Part shown: positions 55,311 through 64,000 of the stretch, one piece after another
Layout of the letters: each line of letters begins with the position of its first letter
How positions within the stretch are numbered: the first letter of the stretch is position 1
Assembly: GCA_016715075.1 (NCBI GenBank)
Contig: JADKBK010000015.1
Span: 1 to 64,000, forward strand
Direction: 5' to 3'
DNA: 64,000 nucleotides
Source: Bacteroidales bacterium
Lineage (GTDB): Bacteria; Bacteroidota; Bacteroidia; Bacteroidales; VadinHA17
Position numbers and translations under genes: made by a program
The notes under the pieces: generated by a model
Seen by the model: the letters and a program-made list of their open reading frames with translations, nothing else
Told to the model about the DNA's origin: nothing
The model's database searches: none

Positions 55311-55895
55311 TTATCTTTTAACTACAAATCCTATATTTATTGCAAAGAAGCCTTCTGCGGGAAGATCACCTGCCTTTAAACCATAATAGTATTTGGCTGA
55401 AAGTGCCAGGCTTGCTCCTTCCCTGTTATACATGATTCCGAGTTCCGGTTTCATTTCAAAATGCCAACCGTCAGAAGCAAACGTATATACGCCCATTGCT
55501 GTTTTTCTTTCAGAATACATTGTGCCAATACCAATTCCGGCAAAAGGGGTGACGATATAATCAGGATTTACAAAGTATCCGATAGTGATAAGAAGAGGGA
55601 TATTGTTGCTGTACCGGTATTGTTTCCCTGAATAGTCAAGGTTCCTGTATGAGTAAGTTCCATAAGCTTTTTCTTCATAGAACACATTCCACCCTAATTC
55701 CATACCTACCGAAGCGCCTGTCTCCATCATACGATGATAATTATAGGTAACACCTCTCCAGCTTACCGGTTCAACATAATCATGAAGGTCTCCTGAAGCA
55801 AATCCGATAGAATACTGCCACGACATCATATTGTTCTGCGCCATTGCAGATGAAGCCAAAACGGTAAAAAGTAAAATATATAAAGTTTTTTTCAT
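55311..55895 (-). CDS. Outer-membrane beta-barrel protein (porin-like fold)
   Basis: The 194-residue product has a signal peptide (MKKTLYILLFTVLASSAMAQ) and eight or so amphipathic strands (WQYSIGFASGDLHDYVEP, LGWNVFYEEKAYGTYSY, FAGIGIGTMYSERK, LGIMYNREGASLALSAKYYY). It ends AINIGFVVKR. The pattern is that of a small OmpA/OmpX-like outer-membrane barrel. Function is unknown. It follows the DUF4136 gene after 11 bp, so the two are co-transcribed. Confidence 0.8.
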   Translation of the reverse strand: MKKTLYILLFTVLASSAMAQNNMMSWQYSIGFASGDLHDYVEPVSWRGVTYNYHRMMETGASVGMELGWNVFYEEKAYGTYSYRNLDYSGKQYRYSNNIPLLITIGYFVNPDYIVTPFAGIGIGTMYSERKTAMGVYTFASDGWHFEMKPELGIMYNREGASLALSAKYYYGLKAGDLPAEGFFAINIGFVVKR

Positions 55896-55906
55896 GACGG
55901 ATCTGA

Positions 55907-56521
55907 TTAATTGGTTTTGAGATATGGAGACTGACTAAAAGCCTGGTCTATTAGCTTATTAATGCGGGCCGCATCAAATTTTTCATTTAATATTCCGTTC
56001 AGAACTCCGGTCCACTGCTGAATCGGATAGTCATTACCATCTAGTTCATCTGGATCCATAATTGTCAATAACAGGGTACCAGTTATGTATGATGAACTAT
56101 AAGAGGGGGGGTAATATGGATAGGAGGGATAATAGCCGCCCCACCACCAGTACCAGTAATCATAATAATAATTGATAGTTGTAGTCTCCCAGGCAGCCGG
56201 CGCCAGAAAAACGTCAGGTGAAGCGCTCAGTGCGACCCTGGTCCATCCGAGTGCTTCCATATTGGCATCGATCCTGCTAAGAATCGATGATGAATTGGCA
56301 GTCGGCAGGTACTCCGGCAGATCACCTTCCTGAAGGTTGCCGGTTATTTTTACTATTTTATCAGGTATCGCATAGGTGCCCATTGCAACAAAATCATAAT
56401 TGGGATTATGATGGGTTATCACAACGTCGAGATCATCCGTAGTGGTAGGTCCGTTCGGATAACATCCCCAAAGAAACAGACTTCCAATAATTGTTACAAG
56501 AGAAAAAAATTTATTTCCCAT
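55907..56521 (-). CDS. DUF4136 lipoprotein
   Basis: The lipobox LWGC (Cys20) anchors the 204-residue protein. The family pattern is clear: the DVVITHHNPNYDFVAMGTYA start, a helix (ILSRIDANMEALGWTRV) and a C-terminal helix (NEKFDAARINKLIDQAFSQS). A striking tract of Tyr, Trp, Pro and Ser (YYYDYWYWWWGGYYPSYPYY) interrupts the middle (about 118-145) and is probably surface-exposed. The role of DUF4136 is unknown. First gene of a two-gene operon with the outer-membrane barrel. Confidence 0.88.
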   Translation of the reverse strand: MGNKFFSLVTIIGSLFLWGCYPNGPTTTDDLDVVITHHNPNYDFVAMGTYAIPDKIVKITGNLQEGDLPEYLPTANSSSILSRIDANMEALGWTRVALSASPDVFLAPAAWETTTINYYYDYWYWWWGGYYPSYPYYPPSYSSSYITGTLLLTIMDPDELDGNDYPIQQWTGVLNGILNEKFDAARINKLIDQAFSQSPYLKTN

Positions 56522-56815
56522 ATCACAGTCAGTTAAGTAAATAGCATTAAAAACAGAGAACAGATAAAAAAAAATTTTGTGTGGTGATGTTTAGGTTTGT
56601 CTGGTCAGGGCGATAAATGCATCACTAATAACAAATCAATTATCCTTAAACAACGCAAATTCTTCCAAAAATAATATATAAAACCTTCAATAAGAATAGG
56701 ACTGTGGTACTGGAGGGAAATTACTGATCAGAATATGTTTTTTAAGCGATGAGAACATTTTACTGAATCCTGTGAATTCCCCTGCAGGGCATAGCCGTGA
56801 TCTGGTATCGGAACC
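56522..56815. other. AT-rich intergenic stretch with a repeat remnant
   Basis: No gene is visible. Near its right end lies CCCTGCAGGG (56780-56789) followed by CATAGCCGTGA, a half-copy of the inverted repeat end at 37.3-37.5 kb. A presumed promoter for the DUF4136 gene is at its left end, but I could not define it. Confidence 0.45.
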
Positions 56816-59110
56816 TTAGAAAGGATACCCTATCGCCAGATTGAAAAGTGCACCTGAAAATACCTTATTGGTGGAATTCAGCCAGTTATTTCCATTTGTT
56901 TTGTAGGGTGTCCTGAGCGGCAATCCAATATCTGTTCTCAGAACGAAGAATGTGAAATCAAATCTCAGACCAAAACCTGTTCCAACAGCGAGCTGATTAT
57001 AAAATGTATTGATATCGAATTTTGCGCCTGGCCTGTTCACATCTTCATTGACAAGCCATATATTGCCAGTTTCAATAAAGAGAGCCCCTTTCAGCAGTTT
57101 TGACATATCAAACCGGAACTCCAGGTTGCTCTCAAGCTTAATATCGCCCGACTGGTCTATATAGCCGCTGTTATCAGCTGAATGAAAGGACCCTGGGCCA
57201 AGATATCGTGCTGTAAAACCGCGAATACTATATGCTCCTCCGCTAAAAAACTGTTCAACATATGGTAATGCAGCCGAATTTCCGTATGGCGCTCCAATAC
57301 CTGCATATAGCCTGAAAACCAGCGACTTATTATATCCATTCCTGTAATACCTGAAATCGGTAGTCAGTTTCAGATATTGGGAATAGACATTGCTGAAGAA
57401 ATAGTAAGGTCTGTCAGATCTTTCTTTTCCCATGCCTGCAAAAAGATCCACAAGGTTTCCGGAGGTACTGATTCCGGCCTGGAAGAAGAAATTATTCGGT
57501 CTGACAGTCAGTGTATTATTATATGTAAAATCATACTTTGAGCCAATTATGAATTGTTCCTCAAAACTCTTCCTGATGTATATGTTTTCGCTGACAACAG
57601 AATCGAACTCAGGAGTTGTATTAAGAACATTTACCGAGTTTATATAAACAGGTGAAAATGAGTGCTGAATGTTTTTCTTATTGCTCCACTGATAATTAAG
57701 ATTGCTCTTCGCAGAAAACATTTTATAATATGCTGTCCTGTTAAGTAAGCTGAGATCCAGGTTTATACTTGTCCGTTGAAAAAGCTTTGCAGAATTAATA
57801 CCCTTTTTAAAAGGTATAATTATCCTTGGTAATGTCAGCCCCGAGGTTATCCCGAACTGATAGGAATAGTTTCCCAGCTCGGTATTGGAGCTCGCCCCCC
57901 ATTGCCATTCGAATCCACCGGTCAGACCTAATTTCAGTCTTTCAGCTCCTTTGAAGGTATTGCCGTGAGCGACACTGACTGAAAGCAGGGGACCGAAATA
58001 ACCTGAGGATTTGGTTGCCAGGTCTGCTTCAAAATCAAGGTTTATGTTGTCAGCCATGATAAGGTTCATTTCAACGTCAAGCAAATGAGACAGACTATCA
58101 GCCAGATTTCTGGTATATGTTATGTTGACAGACTTAAATACGCCAAGGTTATTCAGACGGGTTGAAGTGTTCTGATTGGCATTAAAGGAATAAATATCAC
58201 CTTCTCTGAAATAGATCGAATTTATCAGTATATAAGGTTTAAGGATGTCCCCTGATGAATTTATCCTTATACTGTCATAGTATGAGGTATTTCTCATAAA
58301 AGATGAAGAGTCTTTTCCCTGGGTATTGTTTATTGTTATCTCATTAATCCTGTATTTTGAGAGTACTGAAACCGGGAGATCCTTCTTCCTGGATACCGTC
58401 AGGTCGAGCCTGTTTTCCAGTATTGTTGTATCTGCTTTCAGATCGATGAACTCAGGAATAAAATAGTAATAGCCATTCCCCTGGATCCTTCTGGAAAGCT
58501 CAATCCTGGATGTTTTCAGTTTTTCAAGATTAAACTGGTCTCCTGGGATGATCTGTTTCATAAAGTCATCCTTAATTATAAGGGAATCTATATTATCCAA
58601 TATAGTGTCAATCACTACTTTATTATAGAAGTTTGGGGGCGATAGTTCAACATAATAGGAAATTCTGGCCTTTTTCGGATTTCTCATGCTGGTATCGACA
58701 ACTGCCCACGCCCTGGTGTGGAAATATCCCCTGTCAAAAAGATCATTCTCTATCTTGGCAGACCTAAGGTCGGGATTGACATCGGAGATCAGGATTGGAT
58801 AAGTGGAAAATGTTTTATATATCCACTTCCCGAACTTCTTTTTCTCGCTTACTTTCATATAGTTGTGAACCCAAAGACCTACCGGAGGAAGTACGCGTTT
58901 TCCGAACAGAGAGTTGTTCACTTTATGGTCGGTCATGGAGTTGACATAGTTCTTTACCTGGGAGGTTTTGGGAATGTTATATTTATTTATAATCCTCACA
59001 TGTTCCCTGCCTGTATAAAGCATCTGATCCTTTGTCAGAAAACGGGTATTTGAACAGCCTGAAATGACTATTATAAGAAAAACAAGGAATATCTTCCCTC
59101 CCGTTCTCAT
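56816..59110 (-). CDS. tamL: TamL, lipidated TamA/BamA-type outer-membrane insertase
   Basis: The signal has a lipobox (VISGC, Cys19), which distinguishes the Bacteroidota form TamL from TamA. POTRA-like domains occupy about residues 20-390 (LRSAKIENDLFDRGYFHTRA, INSIYFREGDIYSFN, NNLGVFKSVNITY). A 16-strand Omp85 barrel follows, with the hallmark lid-lock loop FSGGAYSIRGFTARYLGPGS (an RGF/VRGF-type motif) near residue 620. With TamB it is thought to help place outer-membrane proteins or lipids. It starts 4 bp within the end of tamB (ATGA at 59107-59110), so the pair is translationally coupled. Confidence 0.9.
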   Translation of the reverse strand: MRTGGKIFLVFLIIVISGCSNTRFLTKDQMLYTGREHVRIINKYNIPKTSQVKNYVNSMTDHKVNNSLFGKRVLPPVGLWVHNYMKVSEKKKFGKWIYKTFSTYPILISDVNPDLRSAKIENDLFDRGYFHTRAWAVVDTSMRNPKKARISYYVELSPPNFYNKVVIDTILDNIDSLIIKDDFMKQIIPGDQFNLEKLKTSRIELSRRIQGNGYYYFIPEFIDLKADTTILENRLDLTVSRKKDLPVSVLSKYRINEITINNTQGKDSSSFMRNTSYYDSIRINSSGDILKPYILINSIYFREGDIYSFNANQNTSTRLNNLGVFKSVNITYTRNLADSLSHLLDVEMNLIMADNINLDFEADLATKSSGYFGPLLSVSVAHGNTFKGAERLKLGLTGGFEWQWGASSNTELGNYSYQFGITSGLTLPRIIIPFKKGINSAKLFQRTSINLDLSLLNRTAYYKMFSAKSNLNYQWSNKKNIQHSFSPVYINSVNVLNTTPEFDSVVSENIYIRKSFEEQFIIGSKYDFTYNNTLTVRPNNFFFQAGISTSGNLVDLFAGMGKERSDRPYYFFSNVYSQYLKLTTDFRYYRNGYNKSLVFRLYAGIGAPYGNSAALPYVEQFFSGGAYSIRGFTARYLGPGSFHSADNSGYIDQSGDIKLESNLEFRFDMSKLLKGALFIETGNIWLVNEDVNRPGAKFDINTFYNQLAVGTGFGLRFDFTFFVLRTDIGLPLRTPYKTNGNNWLNSTNKVFSGALFNLAIGYPF

Positions 59111-62100
59111 TTGGCGCCGTTTTTAGGTTTGATAACCTTATCTTCCCTCTTCCAGATATCTCCGAGTGAAGGATAACTCTTTCTATATGTAAAGCCTATA
59201 CCTGTTTTGACAACATCACCCTCAAAAACATCTTCATAGGTATGCTCATTATAAACCTTCAGGAATTTAGTTCCGGCTGAATCAATCCTGTATTCAAAAG
59301 TAAAATTGTTGAGGGAAGTATTGGAAGTCTGTGACTTATTCCCGGTTTCACTAAGTATTCCTGAAAACTCAACCTTTGCTCTGTCATTAAATATATTCCG
59401 CTTAACTTCGTAGGAAAGACTGGTTTTTGTCTGCTGACCGCCCGATGATGTACCTGAGGTGTATGTATCAATTCCGAATGAGATATCCACTCCTTTGATA
59501 GTCGTTTTTGTAAGCTGATTCAGTTGCGAGGCAACCATCTGGTTAACCTGTTCCGAAACATAATTTGAAGAGGTCGATATACCCGGAAGGTCAATATATT
59601 CAAAGAGCAGTATTGTTAGAGCCTGCCTCATCTGCTCCTCAGGGCTCATTGTGTTGATAATACTCATAAGATAAGGATCGGGAGTATTAATTGTGAACGA
59701 GACATCCATTGCTGACACTCTGTCAGATATCTTCAGAGTAATATCAAAATCAACATATCTCTCCTTGTTGTCAACGGGATTGACATATGAACTTTTTACA
59801 GTGCTGATAGCTTCAAGTTTCAGATCAGGGTCATCCATCTTCCCATCCCACCTGATAAACCCTCCTTTTGTCAGTTTGAAAGCTTTGATTGGCCATCCAA
59901 CCATTTTCAGGTTGGCACTTCCGTCACTGATCTCGTATTTACCACTCAAATTTACCTGGCTGTTAACCAGCATGTTATATGTCAATTCGCCACCCCCTTT
60001 GATCGTCATATTAATGTTGAACATCTTTTCTGATAATTCAATATTGATCCTTGTGGAAGGATCTATCTCAACGATCGACTCAATAGAGGTTTTATTATAG
60101 ATGGTATTCGCCTCTTGATTTTTATTGTTGTCTTGTTCCCCTGCCGGCTTATTATTTACAAATGTAAGAACCGATTCACTACCGGAGAGGCTAAGGTCTT
60201 CCATCTGCCTGAAATATATATCGGTACCTTTTACAAGAATTATTTTTCCTTTAAGAACCGGGCTCAGAACCGGCCCCCTGACCGATAGTTTTGAATCAAT
60301 AAAAACATCTCCGTAGAATGAAGAATTTCTATCTTTCTTTTTGTTCAGCACCTGAAGATTTGAGGAATTAATTTCTAAATCTGTATTTACAGAGTTCTTA
60401 TTCCTTATGTCTATTGATCCGTTTACAGATAATTTATTATCGAGTGAATCGAGAACCTCAAAATCTTTAAAAATCATCTTTTTCCCTGTAAAGCTGATTC
60501 TGTTATGCGGCATTTTGTAGACTGAATTCAGAGTATTTATTCTCAACCTTCCTCCGTCGATTGCAAGATCCCCAGACATTGTATTCACATCTTCCTTTGT
60601 GGTAAGATTGAATTCGCCTGAGACATTTCCCGACAAATCAGAAATGTATTTCTCCACAAATGGCTGAACAGTGTTAACCGGAATTTTATTAAAAATGGCC
60701 TGGATATTCCGCATGGAATTGACTTCCTTTTTACCACTGATCTTAATTTCTGAACTGTCCAGACGCGTATCGATATCAAATTTGAAATTCCCGGTTGTAT
60801 CGGATACCAGTAAACTGTTCAGGGTTATTTTATTATAACTGAGATCAGACCATTTAATATCACTGAGCTGAAGTTGTGTTGTTATTTTATTCCCAAACGC
60901 TTCGTTTTCTGAATATCTTATGAATCCTGATATTGATAATGCCGGTTTCCCGGGAAAAAGATCTGATCGGAGAAAAGAAACCAGTTTTACATCACTTAAC
61001 TCGAGATTATAATTATCCCATCCCTCCTGCTTAGAGCTCAGAAGCGCCAGTGATGAACTATCTGTATGCATTCTCATGGAAGGCATTAATTTTTTGGTCC
61101 TGAGATCCATCGTCAGAAAATCAGGTGAATCCATTTTCCATATCACCCCGTTAAGAATCAGCGTACCTGACGGAATCCTCAAAATCACATTGTTGCTATC
61201 TTTTTCTGAACTTATTCCGATATTGTAAATTAGTCTGGCATCTTTATCGGCAATTGATAGATTTGTTAGGCTCTGCCAGCCTGAAAAATGACTTTTAATT
61301 TGAATATTATTGAGTGGTTGCAGTCCGATAACACAAGTATCTGCCATGATTTTAAGATCAATGGTTGCGGAGGAGTCGATGAGGCTCGCATTTAAGTTTC
61401 CAACCTGAAATGTATTTTTCCTCAGGCCCTTGCCTATAATCCCGTAATTAATGGTTTTAGATTTAATATCTGTATTAACTGTAAAGGAGAGATTCCTGAA
61501 ATAAAGTGTTGTGTCGGGAATTAAAATTCTGAGAACGTTATGATACGACATACTGATTTTACCATTTATGACCGGGAGAGAGGATCTCAGGTTCAGTGAA
61601 TCAGTATAGTTCCCATCAAACAGAGATTTGAGATATAAGGTGTAGTTTTTTAAAAATTGTCCGGGGTCAACTGACCGGCTCTCAATATGAGCATGTGCAG
61701 TATAAAAATCGGAAGCAGTAGCAATTTCGGTATTCACCGAATCTGAACTCAGGGAAGCTGTTATCCTGCTTAACAAAGCGCTCTCACGGGGAGTCGTAAG
61801 CCTGAGATCAGAAAGAACTGCATTTGATTCTGATTTTCCCTCTTTCATACTCAGATCTGCTTCCAGATTACCCTCTGCGACAAGAGTATCACTATAGAAT
61901 TTTAGATTGAACAGGTTCGCAAGAAAGCTGGCTTTAGTAACAATGGAAACTCCATGATCTTCACGAGTAATTTCCGCAGCCAGTTTCAAAGCAAGAGAAG
62001 AATCAGCTACACTGAGATTCATATGGTACTTATCCTGATTAATGGAGCATTCAATTTTTGCATCCTGATAATTATATCCGTTAAATAAGACAGAATCAAC

Positions 62101-63975
62101 CAAAACTACTCCCTCAGCATCGATAGCCTTTCTTTTTATCCCGGATCCTGTAAATTCTGCTGACCCCGTTATTGAGCCCACCATCTGGTTATTCAATATT
62201 TTTCCGATATTCAGATTTCTGAACAAAGATTTGAAGGCAAACCTGTCACGCCTTGTGTCAAATGATCCCTGCAGCTCTATCTTGCCAAGGTCACTTAGCA
62301 CATTAAGGCTAAAATGAGGCGATATAAGGGTATCAGCGATTGTGCCTTCAAATGACAAATTCTTAAAATCAGGAATGGAAATATCCGACTGAAAATCCTT
62401 AAGTATATTCTTAAGGCTTGAGCAATTGATATTGTTTACATTAATCTTTAGATCACAGATCGCCATCTGTGGTGAAAAAACATTATCTATTGTTCCCTTA
62501 AGCGAGATGTCTGTCAAACCAGTCCGCGAAGCGGTAAAATCAGGTATACTGATACGGGAACCTTCAAGTTGTATCTCCCCGTTGATGAGAACAGCTTGAT
62601 CAGCAAGAGTTTTGTAAGCCGCATTTTTCTGAAAATCCGGCTTAAAGTAAAAAATATCAGTTGCGGAAATACTTGTTCCGCTTACTTTCACACTTACTTT
62701 GCCTGTTGAAGCAGGATCGTCAAGTATTTCAAATAAATTCCCTGCAGCAGAACCGATAAGATTAAGTTTACTATTGGCACTGTTAACTGAGAGATCAATT
62801 CTTGTTTCTCCCGAAAGAGAAGCTATGCTGCCAGTCATTTCCCTTATAGAAAAACTGTTACCGAGATCAAATTTCATGGTTTGCAGCTCAGCATTTACGA
62901 CAGCACTGTCGATCCGGATTCCCGAAAGGCTCATATTCAGACCAAGAACACTGAATCCTGACAACGGATTGTAATCAGCAGTATCAGAATATTTAGCCAT
63001 GCTGACTGATACTTCCTCCAGATTTATTGCATCACCGCGGATGGTCCATGGAAAAACAGCTGAAGATTTAATTTCATCATTTGCAGGACTGGTTGAGGGG
63101 TTATCAGTATGGAGAGCAATACTCGTATGGGAAAAAGAGACCTTTGTAAAATCTATTTTCTTCTTATTTATATCGGTACCACCTGCCTTGATTTTTATCT
63201 CTCCTGCAAGAAGATCCAGTTTTAATTTATTTACAGGATCATCAAAGACAAAGTTTATATTGCCTGCATTTAGTTCTTCAAGCCCAATATTCCAGGGTAA
63301 CTCTGAATCAGTTGTATCCCTCTCAGTACTCATTTTCAAAGTTATACTCCCTGTCAATCCTTCAACCTCCAGTGAACGGGCAATAATTATTTTCTCGGTC
63401 AGCGACATTTTCTTTGCCTCAACCCTTATCCTTTTTACATCCTGATTTATAAAAATACCGCCAACCGAATCAACCATTCTGAAATGCAGATCTGAAATCC
63501 CTGCTTCCCTGATTGAGATCTCCCAGGGGCTATTTTGATTATCCTCTTCAACAGGGTTCACGGAAGTCGCAGCAATATCTTCATTGGAAAAAGCATCAAC
63601 GATATTCAGCTGCTCCCTTTCGTTATTTCTTATAAATCTGATCCGTGCCTTTTCAAGTTCTACAGAAGTCAGTATAAGCCTTTTTTTCAGAAGCGACAGA
63701 GTTTTGAATCCGGCCTGAACACTACCGGCAAATACTATTGTATCTCCTCCTCTGCCGCTGATAATAACTTCCTCCACTGAAACCGAACCCGGGAATATTT
63801 TGGTAACTGAGCCTATCTGCACCGGAAGCCGGGAAGAAATAAAAATACTGTTAACCTTTTGAGTCAGGAAACTACGTGAGAAAGGAAGATTTATTATTAT
63901 GAAAGTCAGTAACAGCAATCCGATCAGAGCTATCAGGAAAACCAGGAATGCTTTTTTAATTCGGCTGATCCTCAT
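59107..63975 (-). CDS. tamB: TamB, translocation and assembly module protein
   Basis: At 1,622 residues this is the longest gene here. It has an N-terminal inner-membrane anchor (IKKAFLVFLIALIGLLLLTF), a very long region of beta-strand repeats typical of TamB/AsmA-like bridges (LSLKGTIDNVFS, FTGSGIKRKAIDAEGV), and a C-terminal DUF490 domain (DRVSAMDVSFTINTPDPYLM, VSEQVNQMVASQLNQL, RAKVEFSGIL). The bridge spans the periplasm and guides hydrophobic cargo toward TamL. The ATG at 63975 gives a complete N-terminus 25 bp from the window edge. Intact, with no indel, unlike many genes left of 35 kb. Confidence 0.93.
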   Translation of the reverse strand: MRISRIKKAFLVFLIALIGLLLLTFIIINLPFSRSFLTQKVNSIFISSRLPVQIGSVTKIFPGSVSVEEVIISGRGGDTIVFAGSVQAGFKTLSLLKKRLILTSVELEKARIRFIRNNEREQLNIVDAFSNEDIAATSVNPVEEDNQNSPWEISIREAGISDLHFRMVDSVGGIFINQDVKRIRVEAKKMSLTEKIIIARSLEVEGLTGSITLKMSTERDTTDSELPWNIGLEELNAGNINFVFDDPVNKLKLDLLAGEIKIKAGGTDINKKKIDFTKVSFSHTSIALHTDNPSTSPANDEIKSSAVFPWTIRGDAINLEEVSVSMAKYSDTADYNPLSGFSVLGLNMSLSGIRIDSAVVNAELQTMKFDLGNSFSIREMTGSIASLSGETRIDLSVNSANSKLNLIGSAAGNLFEILDDPASTGKVSVKVSGTSISATDIFYFKPDFQKNAAYKTLADQAVLINGEIQLEGSRISIPDFTASRTGLTDISLKGTIDNVFSPQMAICDLKINVNNINCSSLKNILKDFQSDISIPDFKNLSFEGTIADTLISPHFSLNVLSDLGKIELQGSFDTRRDRFAFKSLFRNLNIGKILNNQMVGSITGSAEFTGSGIKRKAIDAEGVVLVDSVLFNGYNYQDAKIECSINQDKYHMNLSVADSSLALKLAAEITREDHGVSIVTKASFLANLFNLKFYSDTLVAEGNLEADLSMKEGKSESNAVLSDLRLTTPRESALLSRITASLSSDSVNTEIATASDFYTAHAHIESRSVDPGQFLKNYTLYLKSLFDGNYTDSLNLRSSLPVINGKISMSYHNVLRILIPDTTLYFRNLSFTVNTDIKSKTINYGIIGKGLRKNTFQVGNLNASLIDSSATIDLKIMADTCVIGLQPLNNIQIKSHFSGWQSLTNLSIADKDARLIYNIGISSEKDSNNVILRIPSGTLILNGVIWKMDSPDFLTMDLRTKKLMPSMRMHTDSSSLALLSSKQEGWDNYNLELSDVKLVSFLRSDLFPGKPALSISGFIRYSENEAFGNKITTQLQLSDIKWSDLSYNKITLNSLLVSDTTGNFKFDIDTRLDSSEIKISGKKEVNSMRNIQAIFNKIPVNTVQPFVEKYISDLSGNVSGEFNLTTKEDVNTMSGDLAIDGGRLRINTLNSVYKMPHNRISFTGKKMIFKDFEVLDSLDNKLSVNGSIDIRNKNSVNTDLEINSSNLQVLNKKKDRNSSFYGDVFIDSKLSVRGPVLSPVLKGKIILVKGTDIYFRQMEDLSLSGSESVLTFVNNKPAGEQDNNKNQEANTIYNKTSIESIVEIDPSTRINIELSEKMFNINMTIKGGGELTYNMLVNSQVNLSGKYEISDGSANLKMVGWPIKAFKLTKGGFIRWDGKMDDPDLKLEAISTVKSSYVNPVDNKERYVDFDITLKISDRVSAMDVSFTINTPDPYLMSIINTMSPEEQMRQALTILLFEYIDLPGISTSSNYVSEQVNQMVASQLNQLTKTTIKGVDISFGIDTYTSGTSSGGQQTKTSLSYEVKRNIFNDRAKVEFSGILSETGNKSQTSNTSLNNFTFEYRIDSAGTKFLKVYNEHTYEDVFEGDVVKTGIGFTYRKSYPSLGDIWKREDKVIKPKNGAK

Positions 63976-64000
63976 TAAAGGGGATGTTTCTGCGAAAGTA

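Overview
The window looks like chromosomal DNA of a free-living or environmental Bacteroidota (Bacteroidales/Marinilabiliales-like). Evidence: TonB-dependent receptors with carboxypeptidase-regulatory and STN domains, DUF4249, DUF3857, DUF4251, DUF4136, TamL/TamB, a GH92 mannosidase, a RhaT symporter, LytS/LytTR signalling, PspC-PadR genes, and several matches to the Bacteroidetes -7 promoter element TAnnTTTG. I see no rRNA, tRNA, CRISPR array, insertion sequence or prophage.

Layout. 0-9.6 kb: two glycoside-hydrolase-like proteins, a giant FG-GAP/ASPIC lipoprotein and a PAP2/haloperoxidase-like lipoprotein. 9.6-17 kb: a TonB receptor and a small secreted protein, divergent from a DUF4249 lipoprotein coupled to an MG2/plug-like protein. 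17-23.6 kb: a leftward operon of a TIG/Kelch lipoprotein and two DUF3857 transglutaminase-like proteins. 23.7-35.5 kb: an outer-membrane protein, a multi-PAS hybrid histidine kinase, a sugar MFS transporter, YceI, an SDR, a rhomboid protease, a Gfo/Idh oxidoreductase and another TonB receptor. 35.5-40.3 kb: a LytS/LytTR pair and a PspC-PadR-PspC operon ending at a clear terminator. 40.4-49.9 kb: secreted proteins, GH92 plus RhaT, and a YtxH/holin-like envelope trio. 50-54 kb: an operon for a cytochrome b/Rieske complex with an octaheme TPR cytochrome c. 54-64 kb: a coiled-coil protein, a rhodanese, an outer-membrane protein, a DUF4136 lipoprotein, and the TamL-TamB pair.

Two patterns cut across genes. 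(1) Between about 14.8 and 35.2 kb seven genes are broken by one-base indels, mostly in short homopolymers, and each continues perfectly in another frame. An eighth gene (2.1-4.1 kb) has an in-frame TGA followed by 54 plausible sense codons. Restoring the indels makes every gene length divisible by three. The other genes, including a 1,622-residue one, are intact. Local consensus error is the simplest explanation; real decay is possible. I therefore annotate these as whole genes. (2) Many gene-free stretches hold hairpin-forming repeats built from short tandem units and their complements (near 4.2, 8.1, 29.3, 41.7, 43.0, 43.9 and 47.7 kb). Two of them share an identical 12-base boundary. A separate inverted repeat at 37.3 kb has a related half-copy at 56.8 kb.

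I found no clearly new defence or mobile system. The most interesting items are the intergenic hairpin family, the cytochrome b/Rieske/octaheme operon, two operator-like palindromes (before yceI and before the PspC-PadR operon), and a DUF3857 pair in which one member has lost the catalytic cysteine.
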